Positions 47,903 to 60,500 of a stretch of DNA of 64,000 bases are shown piece by piece. Numbering within the stretch: the first letter of the stretch is position 1; every line of letters starts with the position of its first letter. The notes beneath the pieces were generated by a model. The model did not search any database, was not told the DNA's origin, and saw only the letters and a program-made list of their open reading frames with translations. This DNA comes from Rhynchosporium graminicola (lineage: Eukaryota > Ascomycota > Leotiomycetes > Helotiales > Ploettnerulaceae). The DNA is taken from assembly GCA_900074885.1 (NCBI GenBank), contig FJUW01000066.1, positions 51,018 through 115,017 of the forward strand. Direction: 5' to 3'. The position numbers and the translations under genes are program-made.

Positions 47903-48733
47903 ATAAAGATAATTATTAATAGATACAAAGAAATACTCTACTTCGATATTATATCTATTGAATAATATAATATCGTATTAGGAATATTATAGCTATATAA
48001 CTATAATCCTAATATAAACTAAGTAACTAAGAGAGTTACGTTTAGTAATTATAAATATAAATATAATTAACTAGCTAGAAAAAGAGAGGCTAGCGCTACT
48101 TTCTTAATAGTAATACTAATAGACTCTAGCTAGTTAAGTTAAGTTCTTAGTTAGATAAAACCTAAGAATTATCTTAGTTAGATAGATAATATTCGGGAAT
48201 AGCTACTTGAACTATATAAGAAGTTCTCGAAATTATTCGAGGATCCGTAAGATATAAGAGCTCTATCTAAGTATAAGACTTAGGATTATAAGATGAACTT
48301 TAAAGATAGATTTATACTTATTATAGAGAAGCTTTACTACTATAACTATAATACTATAAGGATACTTAAGAAGCATTAGAAGTTAGATATAAAGAAAAGA
48401 TAGATTCGGAAATCTAAGTTATTATATACTATTAATATACTAGTAGTTAAGAAAGTACGAGATCCTAAGAGAAGACTATATAAAGACTTTCAGATAATTA
48501 ATAGTAAGACTATAAGGGATATATACCCTTTACTGAATACGTAATACCTATAAGATAAGCTAGCTAGAGTAAAGATATATAGTAAGTTAGACTAACGAAA
48601 CGCGTTTAATTTAATCCGAATTAAGAAGGGATATAAGTAGAAGACTACTTTCGTATTACCCTTAGGGCTATAGGAATATATAGTAATACTATTCGGCTTA
48701 ACTAATACCTTAGCTATATATTAGAAGTAGAAT
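47903..48733 (+). pseudogene. Gypsy-C RT fragment (copy 1)
   Basis: Colinear with 54205-55035 in the larger plus-strand copy: protease-to-RT linker and the first two thirds of RT (NILVVKKVRDPKRRLYKDF, QKTTFVLPLGL). Ends at 48733, just before the catalytic YLDD region, where extremely AT-rich DNA begins. Stops throughout. Confidence 0.8.
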
Positions 48734-50310
48734 AATTATTAAGAAAGATATTTTTAAGAGAGTATATTAATTATTATTATTAATAATAATATATTAATAG
48801 CTATTTGATAATAATAAGAACTAAAGCTTTTTTCTAAAAGTAATAATAATAAAAGAAGTAAAGAATAAGAAACTTTTTATATTAATAATATTCTTTTCTC
48901 TTAAGAAGTGCTTTTGATTTTTATTTATATATATTATTATATTAAGATAATGAGACTTAATAAGCTTAATTTATTTCATTCTATCTATATCTGATAAAAC
49001 TTAAGAGCTTCTAAAGAAGATAATATAAAAGATTTTAGAATTATTTTTAGCTTTAAAGTATTTTACGTTTTCTAAAAGAAATACTTAAGTATTAATATTA
49101 TAATACTCATAAACTATAGTAATTATAACTATAAAAATAGTATCTGTATTATAATTTATAATCTTAAGTCTAAGGTAGTTAATTCAATTAGTAAAATAAG
49201 TTTTATAAAAGTAATACTTAATTATAGTATCTTTATAAGATAATAGAAATATATATTTATATTATAATTTTAGCTAAAAGGTTATTAGAAAGTTGAAATA
49301 ATCTCTAAATTCTATAATTAACTTATAGTCTTTACTTACTAAGTATAGATATTAAGTAAAGCTTAGTTTCTTATCTTAAATATTATAAATAATCTCTTTA
49401 TATAAAACTTCTAAGATAATATTAAAAGTCTATAGCTAATTCAAAAGCTATAATTCGATTATAATACTTAGAATACTATTAAAAAAGAGCTATTAAAGCT
49501 TAGAAGCTTTAGTTATAATTACTAAAGTAACTAAACTATCTAATTAAAAGGAACTAAGAATAAAGCTAAAGACTAAACTTTATTAATAAAGATAATAAGT
49601 ATAAAAGTAATCTTTATAATTTAGCTCTATATAATAATTACTAATATAAAGATATAATATAATAAAACTAAATCTATACTTAAAACTAATAGCTTTATAT
49701 TACGTTTAATAAAGTAGTTAGTTTGAGTAAAAGTTATAGAATAAAGAAGTAACTTAATTTCTAATATTATAAAAGAGAGATAAGCTCTTGTAATAAAGTA
49801 TAAGACCTTAGTAGAAGCTTAATCTTATAGCTTAAGGCTACTTATAAGAAGTTAAACTTTAAAGTTCTTATAATATATGTCTTTATAATTTTTAAGATTA
49901 TATTTTTAAGATACTTTTAAAGTACTTTAAAGATATTTAAATAATATTTATCTTTAATTATAGCTATTTTTGAAAGAAAATATCTCATATATAATATATC
50001 TTTATAATTATAAAAAGTTATATATAATTATAGACTTATAAGCTATTTAAAAAAGAATCTATAAATTCAATAATAAGTATAATTAAAGTAAGGAAGAAAG
50101 TTATATTTTGAAGAGGGAATCGTATATCTTATACTTGAAAATAGATCTCTAGAAGGTTCTTTAGGTATTATTAATACTATTCATTTATAATTATTAATTA
50201 GTAATATAGATTATTTATAATCAAGCTTTATAATATAAGTTACTAATAGAATACTAAAGATAGTACTAGATTCTACTAGACTATTCGATAGTAGCTTATC
50301 TTTACCGAGG
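48734..50310. other. Extremely AT-rich, unrecognisable remnant
   Basis: About 1.6 kb of nearly pure A/T with very few C or G outside AGCTT, TAAGC and similar. No frame longer than a few dozen codons and no family match. Probably an older or repeatedly RIP-mutated transposon, since the composition is more extreme than in any identified element here. Confidence 0.5.
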
Positions 50311-51152
50311 CACTACATGTAGTAGTGTTCAGCCAATCAGACCACTTCGGCTTACGGATTTAGGTTATTCCGAGAGTCTTGGCATTAATCTGAGTAGTAA
50401 TCAATTAATTTGATTAATCTACTAATCTACTACTCAATTCTAATCTAGATTAATTGATTAGATTAGATTAATACTCTGAATAGTTGAATAATTTGTGAAC
50501 ACGCTGAAGCTAGATGATGGTAACGGATCTGGTTACGAAAGTTTGCTTCCAACTTGAGTATTTGAATCAGGATTGAAACTTGCGAGATGGGGGGGGGATG
50601 TATAATCGAATGTTGATCTGGGTGGTCGTATGAACATACTTTGAGAGGACAACAATAGTTTAAATACAGTAACGAAAGCAGTCAGCATGAACATATCGAT
50701 ACGGTACGCGCTCTCATAGATACCCAAATCGGCCAGAAAAGCTTCCTCCCCCTTGTTCGGCCCCTCTTACAATACTTAATCGCTGTACCTCTGTACACGA
50801 CCGGCGGCGGAGGGACGGATCGATGGCTCACATTGTACTGAAGCTATTTGGAGATCCAACAGGAGCGGCGCAATGGTGTGAACGACTTGTTGCTAATTGC
50901 CCAAGGAATCAGTCAGACCTTCGCAGTCCTTTCAGGTGCCTACTCGTATTGAACATGTATTGTGATCAGATTGATAACATCCTCCGGAGTATTTGTAGAC
51001 CCTTTATCAGCTCGCAAAACCCTGCCGTAAATCAAAGACCGACAGCTTGTGGGACGGCTTGCAGAGTACACAGAGAGGACACACTGCCAGCAGCGTTGCG
51101 AGCATTAGTAATAAGCGAGAGCATATGAATAAGCCGGGACGAAATTCACGAT
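50311..51152. other. GC-balanced islet
   Basis: Abrupt return to balanced composition. It begins with CTACATGTAG (palindrome) and a block of ATTAATTGATTA-type inverted motifs at about 50395-50475. It then has a G9 run (50590-50598) and a promoter-like pyrimidine-rich segment before 50823. Two divergent open frames lie inside (50533-50727 minus, 50823-51128 plus). No RIP signature. Confidence 0.5.
50823..51128 (+). CDS. Hypothetical protein, 101 codons, GC-balanced islet
   Basis: ATG-to-stop frame beginning MAHIVLKLFGDPTGAAQWCE, with eight Cys scattered and no signal peptide or membrane segment. Local base composition is balanced and free of RIP-type stops. It is preceded by a pyrimidine-rich, promoter-like stretch (about 50735-50815) ending in a GCGGCGGAGG run. 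It could be a first exon, a gene fragment carried into the repeats, or chance. I do not recognise it. Confidence 0.3.
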   Translation: MAHIVLKLFGDPTGAAQWCERLVANCPRNQSDLRSPFRCLLVLNMYCDQIDNILRSICRPFISSQNPAVNQRPTACGTACRVHREDTLPAALRALVISESI

Positions 51153-51215
51153 TCTCATCTTAAGACGATAAACTTCTACTTAAGCTAAAAGGAAAGGGTT
51201 TATCGTAAGATGAGA
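51153..51215. repeat. Imperfect inverted repeat (hairpin)
   Basis: TCTCATCTTA-AGA-CGATAAAC (51153-51174) is complementary to GTTTATCGTAAGATGAGA (51198-51215) apart from a 3-nt bulge. The loop is about 23 nt. It could terminate transcription from the upstream frame or be the end of a small inverted-repeat element. Confidence 0.6.
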
Positions 51216-51538
51216 TTTCAGACCACTTCCTGAAGAGTAGTAAGGGATATTATAGGTATAGTCCTATATAGCTATAGTATTCAACTTAATCCGACCTTAG
51301 GCGTATCTTTATAGTTATAGATAAGGCTTTAACTTAGTACTAAAGGACTTCTATATTAGGAATACTAAATTAGAGATAATAAACGGATATATTACTATAT
51401 ATCACGTCGACTTACTAGTTATTATAATAGCTTACTATCTCAGATCCACTAGAAGCTAACTAATCTCTCTTTATAATTCGTTAATAATCAGGAGAAAGAT
51501 ACTAATAGGTTAACTTTCTTAACGCTCCTCTAGCTAGA
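51216..51538. other. RIP-like AT-rich remnant
   Basis: No frame or family recognised; TA-rich composition returns. It ends at CTAGA, before the Gypsy-C LTR. Confidence 0.3.
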
Positions 51539-52034
51539 TGTCACGAACCAGCATAGTTCTTGGCACTAAAACCGTCCTAGCATCAGAATACTAATAGTAT
51601 CACCCAGTAGTATATACTAGACGAATTTTAGTACTAGAAAAGAGTTAGTACTATTAGAGGAAAGGCACTAATACTGTTATAATACAAACTAGCGAGTAGT
51701 ACTATATATCTACCTATATTATAGTAATAATAGTATTATAGCTATAGGAAATCCAGGATCAAGTGATATGCTAGACTGCTAGATAGGTCGCGAGAGCTTA
51801 TAAGTTCTGCAAGATAGTCTTATATAGCTAGTATGAGGGAACGAAAGTTCTATATAAGACTAGCACTTCTGCTATTAGATAAGAGCTTCGTACTCAAATT
51901 CATATAGTAATTGATACTTACTTATAATATCTTAAATCTAATTAAGAACCGAACTTCTTATTTACTTTACTTTATAGCTAATACTAACCGATAAGCTTAT
52001 ATACTACGTACTAGTCAGAACTAGGAATATTATA
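51539..52034 (+). repeat. Gypsy-C 5' LTR (plus-strand copy 2)
   Basis: 496 bp, TGTCACGAACCAGC to GGAATATTATA; matches 33787-34283 in reverse. Contains a TATATAGC-type promoter region near 51820. Confidence 0.9.
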
Positions 52035-53283
52035 CTTTAAGTACTCTACTTAAAGTATTATTAGTAAGAACGAAATAGCCCCTAAAGAAGGATTAGTTAT
52101 AAGAGAAAGATCCTAAGTTAGTAAGATAGAGAAGACTAATAAAGTCACTTTACCTCGAGTTAACCTACCTAATACTTATTATAGAAACTGTAATAACTTA
52201 GAATAATTTATCCTTTAGTACTAAATATATCTCGCCTTTAATAGAGATAAGTTTAAAGCAGATTCCCTTAAAGTACTATAGATTACTTCGTTTCTCTGCG
52301 ATACTACTACTTATTAGATCGAACCGGCTTTAAGTAATTACTTAGTTAATTGATATCTAAGTAGAACTTATTCTACTACTATAACTGAAAAGAGTCGAGT
52401 TATTTTTCGAACTATCGTAAGCTTTACTACTACTATTAAAGGAGTCTTTAGAGACCTTAATAAGAAAGAATAAGCTAAGAAGTACCTGCTCGAAATTCGA
52501 TAGTAAGGATCTATTTACGAATATACTACTAAGTTCTATTACTACTCTATATAGTTAGACTAAATAGATAATAGATTAAGGGCCTAATATTACTAAGGCC
52601 TTAAGGACTATATTAAGAACGAGCTCTCTAGAATAGATAAACTAGATAACTTAGAGGATTTAATTAAATCGTCTATTATTATTAATAAACAAATCTAAGA
52701 ATAAGCAAAGGAAGGAGGAGGATACTTTATACTTATTTACCTTTAGAAGCTCTAAAATCTATAATAATTTAATAAGTATTAAAGAAATTTCTAACTTTAC
52801 TTAAATAATAAATATAATTATTATAACCTAATAGAAATAGATAAAATAGAAAGAGGATCTAAGGGCGAAGCTAAGAAAGATAAACGTTAAGAGAAGAACT
52901 TATATTATATATATAATAAGCTAAGATACTTCGCTTATAATTATTCTTAGAAAAGGAAATAGAAAAGGAAATCTTAGAATAAATCTAAAAGAGAATTCGA
53001 ACTAGTAGAAAAGAAGCTAGATTACTAAGAAGCTTTTAGCGCAGAATAGAGTTTATAGGACTTTATAACTTATAAATCTAGCGAAGAATTCGAAGAGAAC
53101 TTAGTTAAACTTCTAGATAAAGACTAAGAAAGCTAAAGTATTATAAATAAAAGTAACTATCTATATAATAATCTCCTATATAATAACAAAAACTAGACTC
53201 TTCGAAATTATAATAATAGAAGAAGAAGATAAGTTTATAATAGAACTAAGTCCGATTTTATAGAATATTACTAAACTTATAAT
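52035..53283 (+). pseudogene. Gypsy-C gag (plus-strand copy 2)
   Basis: Gag frame with many substitution stops. The knuckle near 52900-52950 reads Y-x2-Y-x4-Y-x4-Y (from CCHC). Interrupted at 53284 by a solo Gypsy-A LTR. Confidence 0.75.
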
Positions 53284-53551
53284 TATAACGACACAAGACT
53301 CAAGGCGGTATATAAGTAAGAATAAACGAGTAGGGAGGCTAAGAGCGATCTTATATAGTCTACTACGAAGAAAACAAAAAGATAAGGAAGGAAGAAGAAG
53401 AGAGATAGAGTGCAAGGCACCTTATATATATATGCCGGTACTAGTCCGATACTGTACCGGGTCGGATACTAGTTCTGCCGGGATACCTGTGAACTTGGGC
53501 CCTGTTATCTATCCTTCTTCTCATGTGATATTCAGGTGAGCTGTCGTCACA
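53284..53551 (-). repeat. Solo Gypsy-A LTR with 5-bp target duplication
   Basis: 268 bp, exact LTR ends in minus orientation (TATAACGACAC to GCTGTCGTCACA), flanked by ATAAT at 53279-53283 and 53552-53556. Mildly mutated: the right end is pristine. The open stretch 53176-53415 is a shadow spanning it. Confidence 0.93.
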
Positions 53552-56052
53552 ATAATATATCTAACTTAAGTATAAACTATATTATAGCTTATTATAATAT
53601 TATTATTATTATATTCTAAGTTAATATAGGAGATATTAAGGAATAACTAGATCGTTATATAGCTAATCTCGAAGGAGAACTTGAACTAAAGGAATTCGAA
53701 TAATTGGATTAGTTCCTTCGAATTAAAAACACTTAGGCTATTATTAAGGAAAAAGAAGGAGAACGCTATTAGCAGAGAAGATAGTACTTATTAGAACCGG
53801 CTACTTATTAGAGAATAATACTAGATCCTATTCAGAGATAAGCTAATCTCTATTACTATATACCTTATACTCTAATTACTTACGAACCCGGCTTTAGGAC
53901 TTAGTTAGACGAAATAATAAGAAGAATTATTAAAGAAGCACGTGATTACTCCTTAATAGAACTACTATACTTAGAGCTTACTATTACTAGAGAGTTCGAT
54001 TAGTTAATCTTACTAGTTATTATAAATAATATTAAGATAAAAGCCCTTACTAATTCAGAAGCTATAAGATACTTTATAAATCTAACTTTTATCGAGAAAT
54101 AGAATATTCCTATTACTATTAACCTGAAACTATATTACCTTATCTTATTAGATAGAAAAGGCACCGGATTAGATAGATAGATCTATAGAAAGATAAGAGG
54201 AATAAAGATAGTTATTAATAGATACGAAGAAATACTCTACTTCGATAGTATACTTATTAGATAATACGATATCGTATTAGGAATATTATAGCTATATAAC
54301 TATAATCCTAATATAGACTAAGTAACTAAGAGAGTTACGTTTAGTAATTATAAATATGAATATAATTAACTAGCTAATAAAAGAGAAGCTAGCGCCGCCT
54401 CTTTAATAATAACGCTAATAGACTCTAGCTAGTTAAGTTATGTTCTTAGTTAGATAAAACTTAGGAATTATTCTAATTAGATAGATAATATTCGGGAGTA
54501 GCTACTCGAACTATATAGGAAGTTCTCGAAATTATTCGAGGATCCGCAGGATATAAGGGCTCTACTTAAGTATAAGTCTTAAGATTATAAAATAAACTTT
54601 AAAGATAGATTTATACTTATTATAGAGAAACTTTACTATTATAATTATAATACTACGAGGACGCTTAAGGAGTATTAGAAGTTATATATAAAGGGAGAAT
54701 AGATTCGGAAATCCAAGTTATTATACGCTATTAATATACTAGTAGTTAAGAAAGTAAGAGATACTAAGGGAAGACTATATAGAGATTATTAGATAATTAA
54801 TAATAGAACTATAAGAGATATATATCTTTTACTAAACGCGTAATACTTATAAGATAAGCTTACTAAAGTAAAGATATATACTAAATTAGACTAATATAAT
54901 ATATTTAATTTAATCTGAATTAAGAAGAGATACGAGTAGAAGACTACTTTTATATTACCCTTAGGGTTATAGGAATATATAGTAATATTATTCGGCTTAA
55001 CTAATACTCTAGCTATATATTAATAGCAGAATAATAATATTCTTAAGGACTTTATTAAGAAATTCGCTATATATTACCTAGATAATATCCTAGTATACTC
55101 GGAGACTATTGAGGTATACTAGGGCTATATTACTTAAGTTATAGAAATACTATATAAAGTAGATTCTAGACTAAAGATATCGAAATATAAATTTTTAGTT
55201 AAGTAAATTACTTTCTTAAGATATATAATTCCCTCGGGAGAGATAAGTATTAACTCGGAGAAAATTAAAGCTATAAAGGAATAGGAATTACTAAAGAATA
55301 TTAAGGATATATAGTTATAATTAGGTTTTACTAACTTCTATTAATAGTTTATTAGAAACTATTCTAAGATTACCGAACTACTTATAAGCTTAATAAGGAA
55401 GAGTATTCTTTTTACTTAGACTAGCTAATATAAGAAAGCTTTTTAGAGAATTAAGAAAATTTTTATAAGAGAACTAATCTTATATAGTTTCGATAAAAAG
55501 AAGAAAAGTATAATAGAAATAGATACTTCTAATACTTATACTAGTATAGTATACTTATAGCGAGATAATAAAGGATAACTATACTTAGTCGCTTACTTTT
55601 TAGAGGAAATATCTCTAGTTAAATAGAATTATAATATCTATAAGAAAGAACTTATAGCGATTATTAAAGTACTTAAATACTAGAAAATATACTTATAAGG
55701 AGCTAAGTTCCTAGTTATTATTTATACTAACTATATAAATCTTCGAACCCTTATAACTACTAAGGTCTTAGATAATCGTCGATTAGCTCGATAGTTAGAG
55801 GAACTCGCCTCTTTTAACTTAGTTATTAAGTATATATAAGGAAAAGATAATATATAAGTAGATATTCTAAGTAGATTACTAAGTTATAAGGATAATAAGG
55901 TTTATAATAAGACTATCTCACTTAAATAGCCAGATAATAGAGATATAGTTATTAATATCCGAGAAGCTATTATAATTAAGTAAGAAATTAAAGAACTTTA
56001 GTATAATACCTTAAAGGAAGCTTAGAAGAAGGATAGAATATCCTTAGATAAG
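53552..56052 (+). pseudogene. Gypsy-C protease, RT and RNase H (plus-strand copy 2)
   Basis: Continues Gypsy-C after the solo LTR. Degraded protease region near 54030. RT spans about 54480-55290 with Y-L-D-N-I-L at 55075-55092 (second Asp lost). RNase H starts with IIEIDTSNTYTSIV near 55510 and ends with KDNI-VDILSRLLS at about 55845-55890. It is cut at 56052 by the Gypsy-D LTR before the integrase. Compared with the minus-strand copy it lacks everything downstream, including the antisense frame. Confidence 0.8.
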
Positions 56053-56234
56053 TGTAATGATCACTTGGTACGCTGAGGTAAATAGGTATAATAGAATAGT
56101 AGAACAGTCGCTAGAGGTTCGCTAGTAATAATCTGGTTAATATAGAGACTAATTGCTAAGGAGAGAAGGTTCTTCCTTCCTCTCTAATTCTGAAATATAG
56201 GAGTAGGAAGCACTAGGCGTATAGACCTATTATA
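56053..56234 (-). repeat. Gypsy-D 3' LTR
   Basis: 182 bp in minus orientation, TGTAATGATCACTTGG to CCTATTATA (mutated ATTACA). Followed inward by a polypurine tract on the minus strand (AAGAGGGGAGATAT, at about 56235-56248). Short LTR compared with the other families. The matching 5' LTR is missing. Confidence 0.8.
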
Positions 56235-56527
56235 ATATCTCCCCTCTTAAATACTTTTATCCTAGAAGTAAAGGTATTAAAATACCCTAGCTAGCGATAA
56301 TCTAGCGAGGCGCCGGCGAGGCATTCCTTTCAGGATTCACCTTTATTCTGATTCTTCTTTATTATTAGTAAGGCAGGAATATAAGGTATAGCGCTAAGTA
56401 ACTCCTTTATATAACTCTTAACCTTCTCTCTTCTCTCCTTCTTTAAATAACTAATAATAATATTATTATACGTAAGTTATAAACCTGATATACTAGATAC
56501 TACTAACTTAACCTTTTAGCTTCTAAA
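56235..56527. other. Gypsy-D 3' untranslated region
   Basis: Between polypurine tract and antisense frame. Rich in GCTAGCG/CGCCGGCG motifs; no gene. Confidence 0.4.
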
Positions 56528-57541
56528 AAGAACTTTCGTAAGCGCGCTGCTAGTAGTTCGCTTAAAGATACTCTTCCTTCTAGTAATACTTTCACCCCTA
56601 TTAATAAGGGAAAAACCGCAGTCGCTCGCGGGTCATCGACTAAGCGCTAGCGAGCCGAAGATAATAACGAGGATACTAAAGGCGAGCCGAGCTAAAATCG
56701 TAGCCTTTCTGCCTGTTATAATAAGACCCTTTATACTAGTCGAAAGAATACGCAGATAAAGTCGAAAGCTCGTACTAAGGTGAATAAGGAGATACCGCGT
56801 CCGGAGACTTACCTACGATACGCTAGCGAGTATACTTTATTCCCTAAGTTAAAGTGCACTTTAGCTCTTAACTCTATTACTAGTAAGTATATAAACTATA
56901 TTAAGAAAAGTAAATCTTACGAGGATATAAGTATAAGTTTCCTCTCTCTAGTAAATACTTAGTTAATAGCCGGCGAGGTTCTAGCTATCCTAATAAGTAT
57001 TCTTAGCTAACTATAAGATATAGCTTTAAAAGTAATAATAAGCGAGAGTTCCGGAGAAGTATTAAAGATTACCTAGGCACGCTTTAATAAAGAGAAGAAG
57101 CGGGCTAATTATACTTCTAAAGTTAGTAATACTATAGCTATTAAATCTCCTTAGAAGCTAGTTATTAATTCTAACACTAAGCTATCCTCTAGTATTATGT
57201 CAGCGATCGCTAAAGTATCTGGGCATACGCTACGCTCTATAGCTAAAGTCACTACTACTATTAATATTATAAATACTACTCTTCTAGAGGAAATTCGTAG
57301 TCTCTATATAATATAAATTAATCTCTCTAGCGAGTTCTCTACTAATCTTCAGCGAAAGACTTCTGTACTATTTATACTAGATTCTTTCTATAAGTAGCTT
57401 CACTAGATACGCAGCTAGAGGTTAATAGAGAGGAAGTCGCGGATAGGGATATAGATACTACTAATTAAGAGGTTACTAAGTAAACTTTCTTTAGCGATAT
57501 CTTAGAGTTTATCTAGTAAGGGCTAGTTTACTAGTAATCTA
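56528..57541 (+). pseudogene. Antisense ORF of Gypsy-D between integrase and 3' LTR
   Basis: Plus-strand frame of about 335 codons in a minus-strand element. The N-terminus is Lys/Arg/Ser-rich (KKNFRKRAASSSLKDTLPS, later KARTKVNKEIPRPETYL). An uninterrupted stretch lies at 56780-56962, then a helical region and a segment with KVSGHTLRSIAKVTTTINI. Stops are TAA/TAG at expected Gln/Trp. No domain recognised; the basic N-terminus is compatible with nucleic-acid binding, which is a guess. Same location and opposite strand as in Gypsy-A and Gypsy-C. Confidence 0.5.
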
Positions 57542-57599
57542 TATAGATAATAAAACCTCTTTTTCCCCTCGGACTTCTACCAGATTTATAATCTCTAAT

Positions 57600-60500
57600 A
57601 TATCTTTAAAACTATAAAACCCTATAGGAAAAAACAGAAAAGTATATATCCTTTTATAAGTATTATTTCACTTTCGCTAGCGTTTCGCCGGTCTTTCTAT
57701 AGCGTTTTAATTTTTCAAAGCTTTAATTTCGTTCTAGAGTCCTTAGAGGTTTTCTTTTAGCTCCTAAGAATTATAAGCGGAAGTAGACTTCTTCTATTTT
57801 ACTAGGAATTATTCTCTCCTTCTAATTACTCGCCGGTCTAGTAAGGAATTAACCTCCTATAATTCTTCGCTATTAATAAGGTCAGGTTAGATAACCTCCG
57901 ACGACTCGCCGGGCCTTTACTAGTATAGTTCTAATAGTAAGATATAGAAGACGTTATATAGCCGACTATACTTAGGAGATAAATCTAATCGATATACTTG
58001 CTTTCTAATTCTTTCGCTAATCTTAAATAGCCCTAGAAATTAGTAGTCTAGCTTCTTACTCGATCGAATAGTTTTGATATTCTTTACTAAGAGTAAGACT
58101 TATTAATCTACTTTAAATTCAACTAGTCGATAGTTCTTATTATATTATCTCGCTTAGGTTTCTTTAGTTCTTCGCTAGCTATTCTCTAGCTCTTAGCGTT
58201 TCTTAACTATTTCTTCTACTCTTTCTTTAGTAGTAAGTATCTCCCCTCTTATAGGATTATCCTCGATACCCTAGCGACTATCTAGTGTAATTCTATACCT
58301 AGCTTTATTTAGACTTATTCTAATAGCCTTATAATATATATTTATATATACGAACTTCGCTATAAGTAATAGGTCTACCTAATCGTCTTAAAGATAGTAT
58401 ACGAAATACTATAGCTATACTTCTATAGCTTAGTTTTATTATTCCGTTTACTTATTAGTTTATAAGTGAAACGCTATCGAAAGACCTCTTATTATTCGGA
58501 AGTAGAAGTATACCTCTTACTAGAACTTAGAAGTGAAGATAGAACTTCTATTAGTAATAATAACTACAGGTAATCTGTAGTCCTTAAACTAATAGTCGAT
58601 AAATAGCCGAGCTAAGTCTAGCGTATTAATTATCTTCAAGTAAGGAATATACTCTATATCTTTAGTATATCTATCGATAATTACTAGTAAACTATCAGAG
58701 ATTCTTCCTATAGAGCTCCCTTTATAAGGTAGTAGATCTATAATAAAGTCTATAGTTATAGACTCAAATAGCTTACTTAGCTAGCTAAGCGCTTATATCT
58801 CGCTAGCTATCTTTATTCTTCTTACCTTTATCTTTTAATAAATATCGTAACTTTTAATATATTCTTTAACATCTAGCTTTATTTTCTACTAATAGTACTT
58901 TCGCTAGATAAGCTTTAGCGTCTTATCTTAACTAAAATAGCCTATAGTTAGATTAATATAATATATCTTCATGATTTCAGTATAGATAGCTTTATCTAGC
59001 GGAACGTAAGCCTTTCGCCGGTATCTAAGTAGTCTTTCGCTATTAATACTCTAATCTATATCCCTAGTTTTCTATAATCTAGCTAACTTCTTAATAGTAA
59101 AGGTATCCCTTTTCTATAGCTTTATAAGTATTAAGAGAAGTAAGTTCGACTTAAGGTTTACTATTTCGGTTCTTATAATACTCACTATAAAGAACTATAG
59201 CATAGTATATCTATAGCTATACTAGCTAGCGCCCGGCTTCTCGCTAGCGCCTCTTAAGAGGGTATCTAGACCTCTAAATAAGTTCTATAAACTATTAAGC
59301 TTCATAGGTATATATCGCTAGTTAAGCGTAGAGGTTATATCTATAGCCTCGATCGATACTCCTTTCAAAGAAGTATTATTAGTAAGTTATAGAATCTAAG
59401 TTAACTAGTATAATATATTATCGTTCAGACGCCGGTTACTCTCTATCGTATCGCTAGCTTTACTAGGTACGCAGATTAACTCGTCTTTAATTATACTTCG
59501 CAGCTTATTTTATAAAGTAAGGAGTATAATATTTTCCTTATCTTTCGCTAGCTTATAATTAGGCCTTCTCGATAGTCTATTAGCAGGATTATTTTTCCCT
59601 TATCTATAACTTAATATAAAGTTATACTTAGATAGCTCTAGAGCTTATCTAGCTTATCGCTAGCTTAATACTATTATAGTTATAAAATAATAAAAGTTAC
59701 TATAATCTATTAATACCTTAACTAGGGCTATACTACCTTTAAGGTAATACCTCTAGTATATAAAACACTTAATAATTATAAAGAGTTCTTAATTATATAC
59801 TTTATAATTCAACTTAGCAGGTTCTAGCTTTTTACTAAAGAATATAATAGGGTATCAGATAGCCTTTTCCCCTTCTTTCGCCGGCTACTCTCTAAGCTAA
59901 GAGAGAATTCCCGCGATAGTAAACCTAGAAGCGTTAGTCTTTAGCTTTCTCAGCTTCAGTAGATCGAAGTATATAAGAAAAGGTACTATAGTAAATATAT
60001 CTTTTAATATATTAAAAGCTTCCCTTTCTATAGCACTCTATCTAAAAGCAAGAGTAGGTTACCCTTTCTTCTTACTACTTATTAAGCTTATTAGAGATCA
60101 GGTAATCGCTAAGAATCTTACGATAAATCGCTAGTAGAAGTTTATAAAACTGATAAAGACTTATACGTCTCTAATACTTTTAAGCTCTAGCTATTCCCTA
60201 ATAGTATCTATCCGGCTTATATCTATTAAAACGCTAGCTAAAGAGATAATATATCCTAGAAACTCTATACTTTCAGTATTAAAAGAGCACTTTAATAACT
60301 TAATAAAGAGGTTTATATACCGAAGTCTCTCTAATACCTAGCGGATATATTATTCATATTATAATAAGTCAGCAGAATAGATTGGGATATTATTAAGATA
60401 TATAATATAAGTAATATCGATAAGGCCCGCTAGCGTATTATTAATAAATACCTAGAAGGCCGCTAGCGTATTTAATAATCCAAATAGTATAACCTAGTAC

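Noticed and set aside
50590..50598. Run of nine G as a polypurine tract of an LTR element
   Set aside because: No LTR follows or precedes it within the islet.
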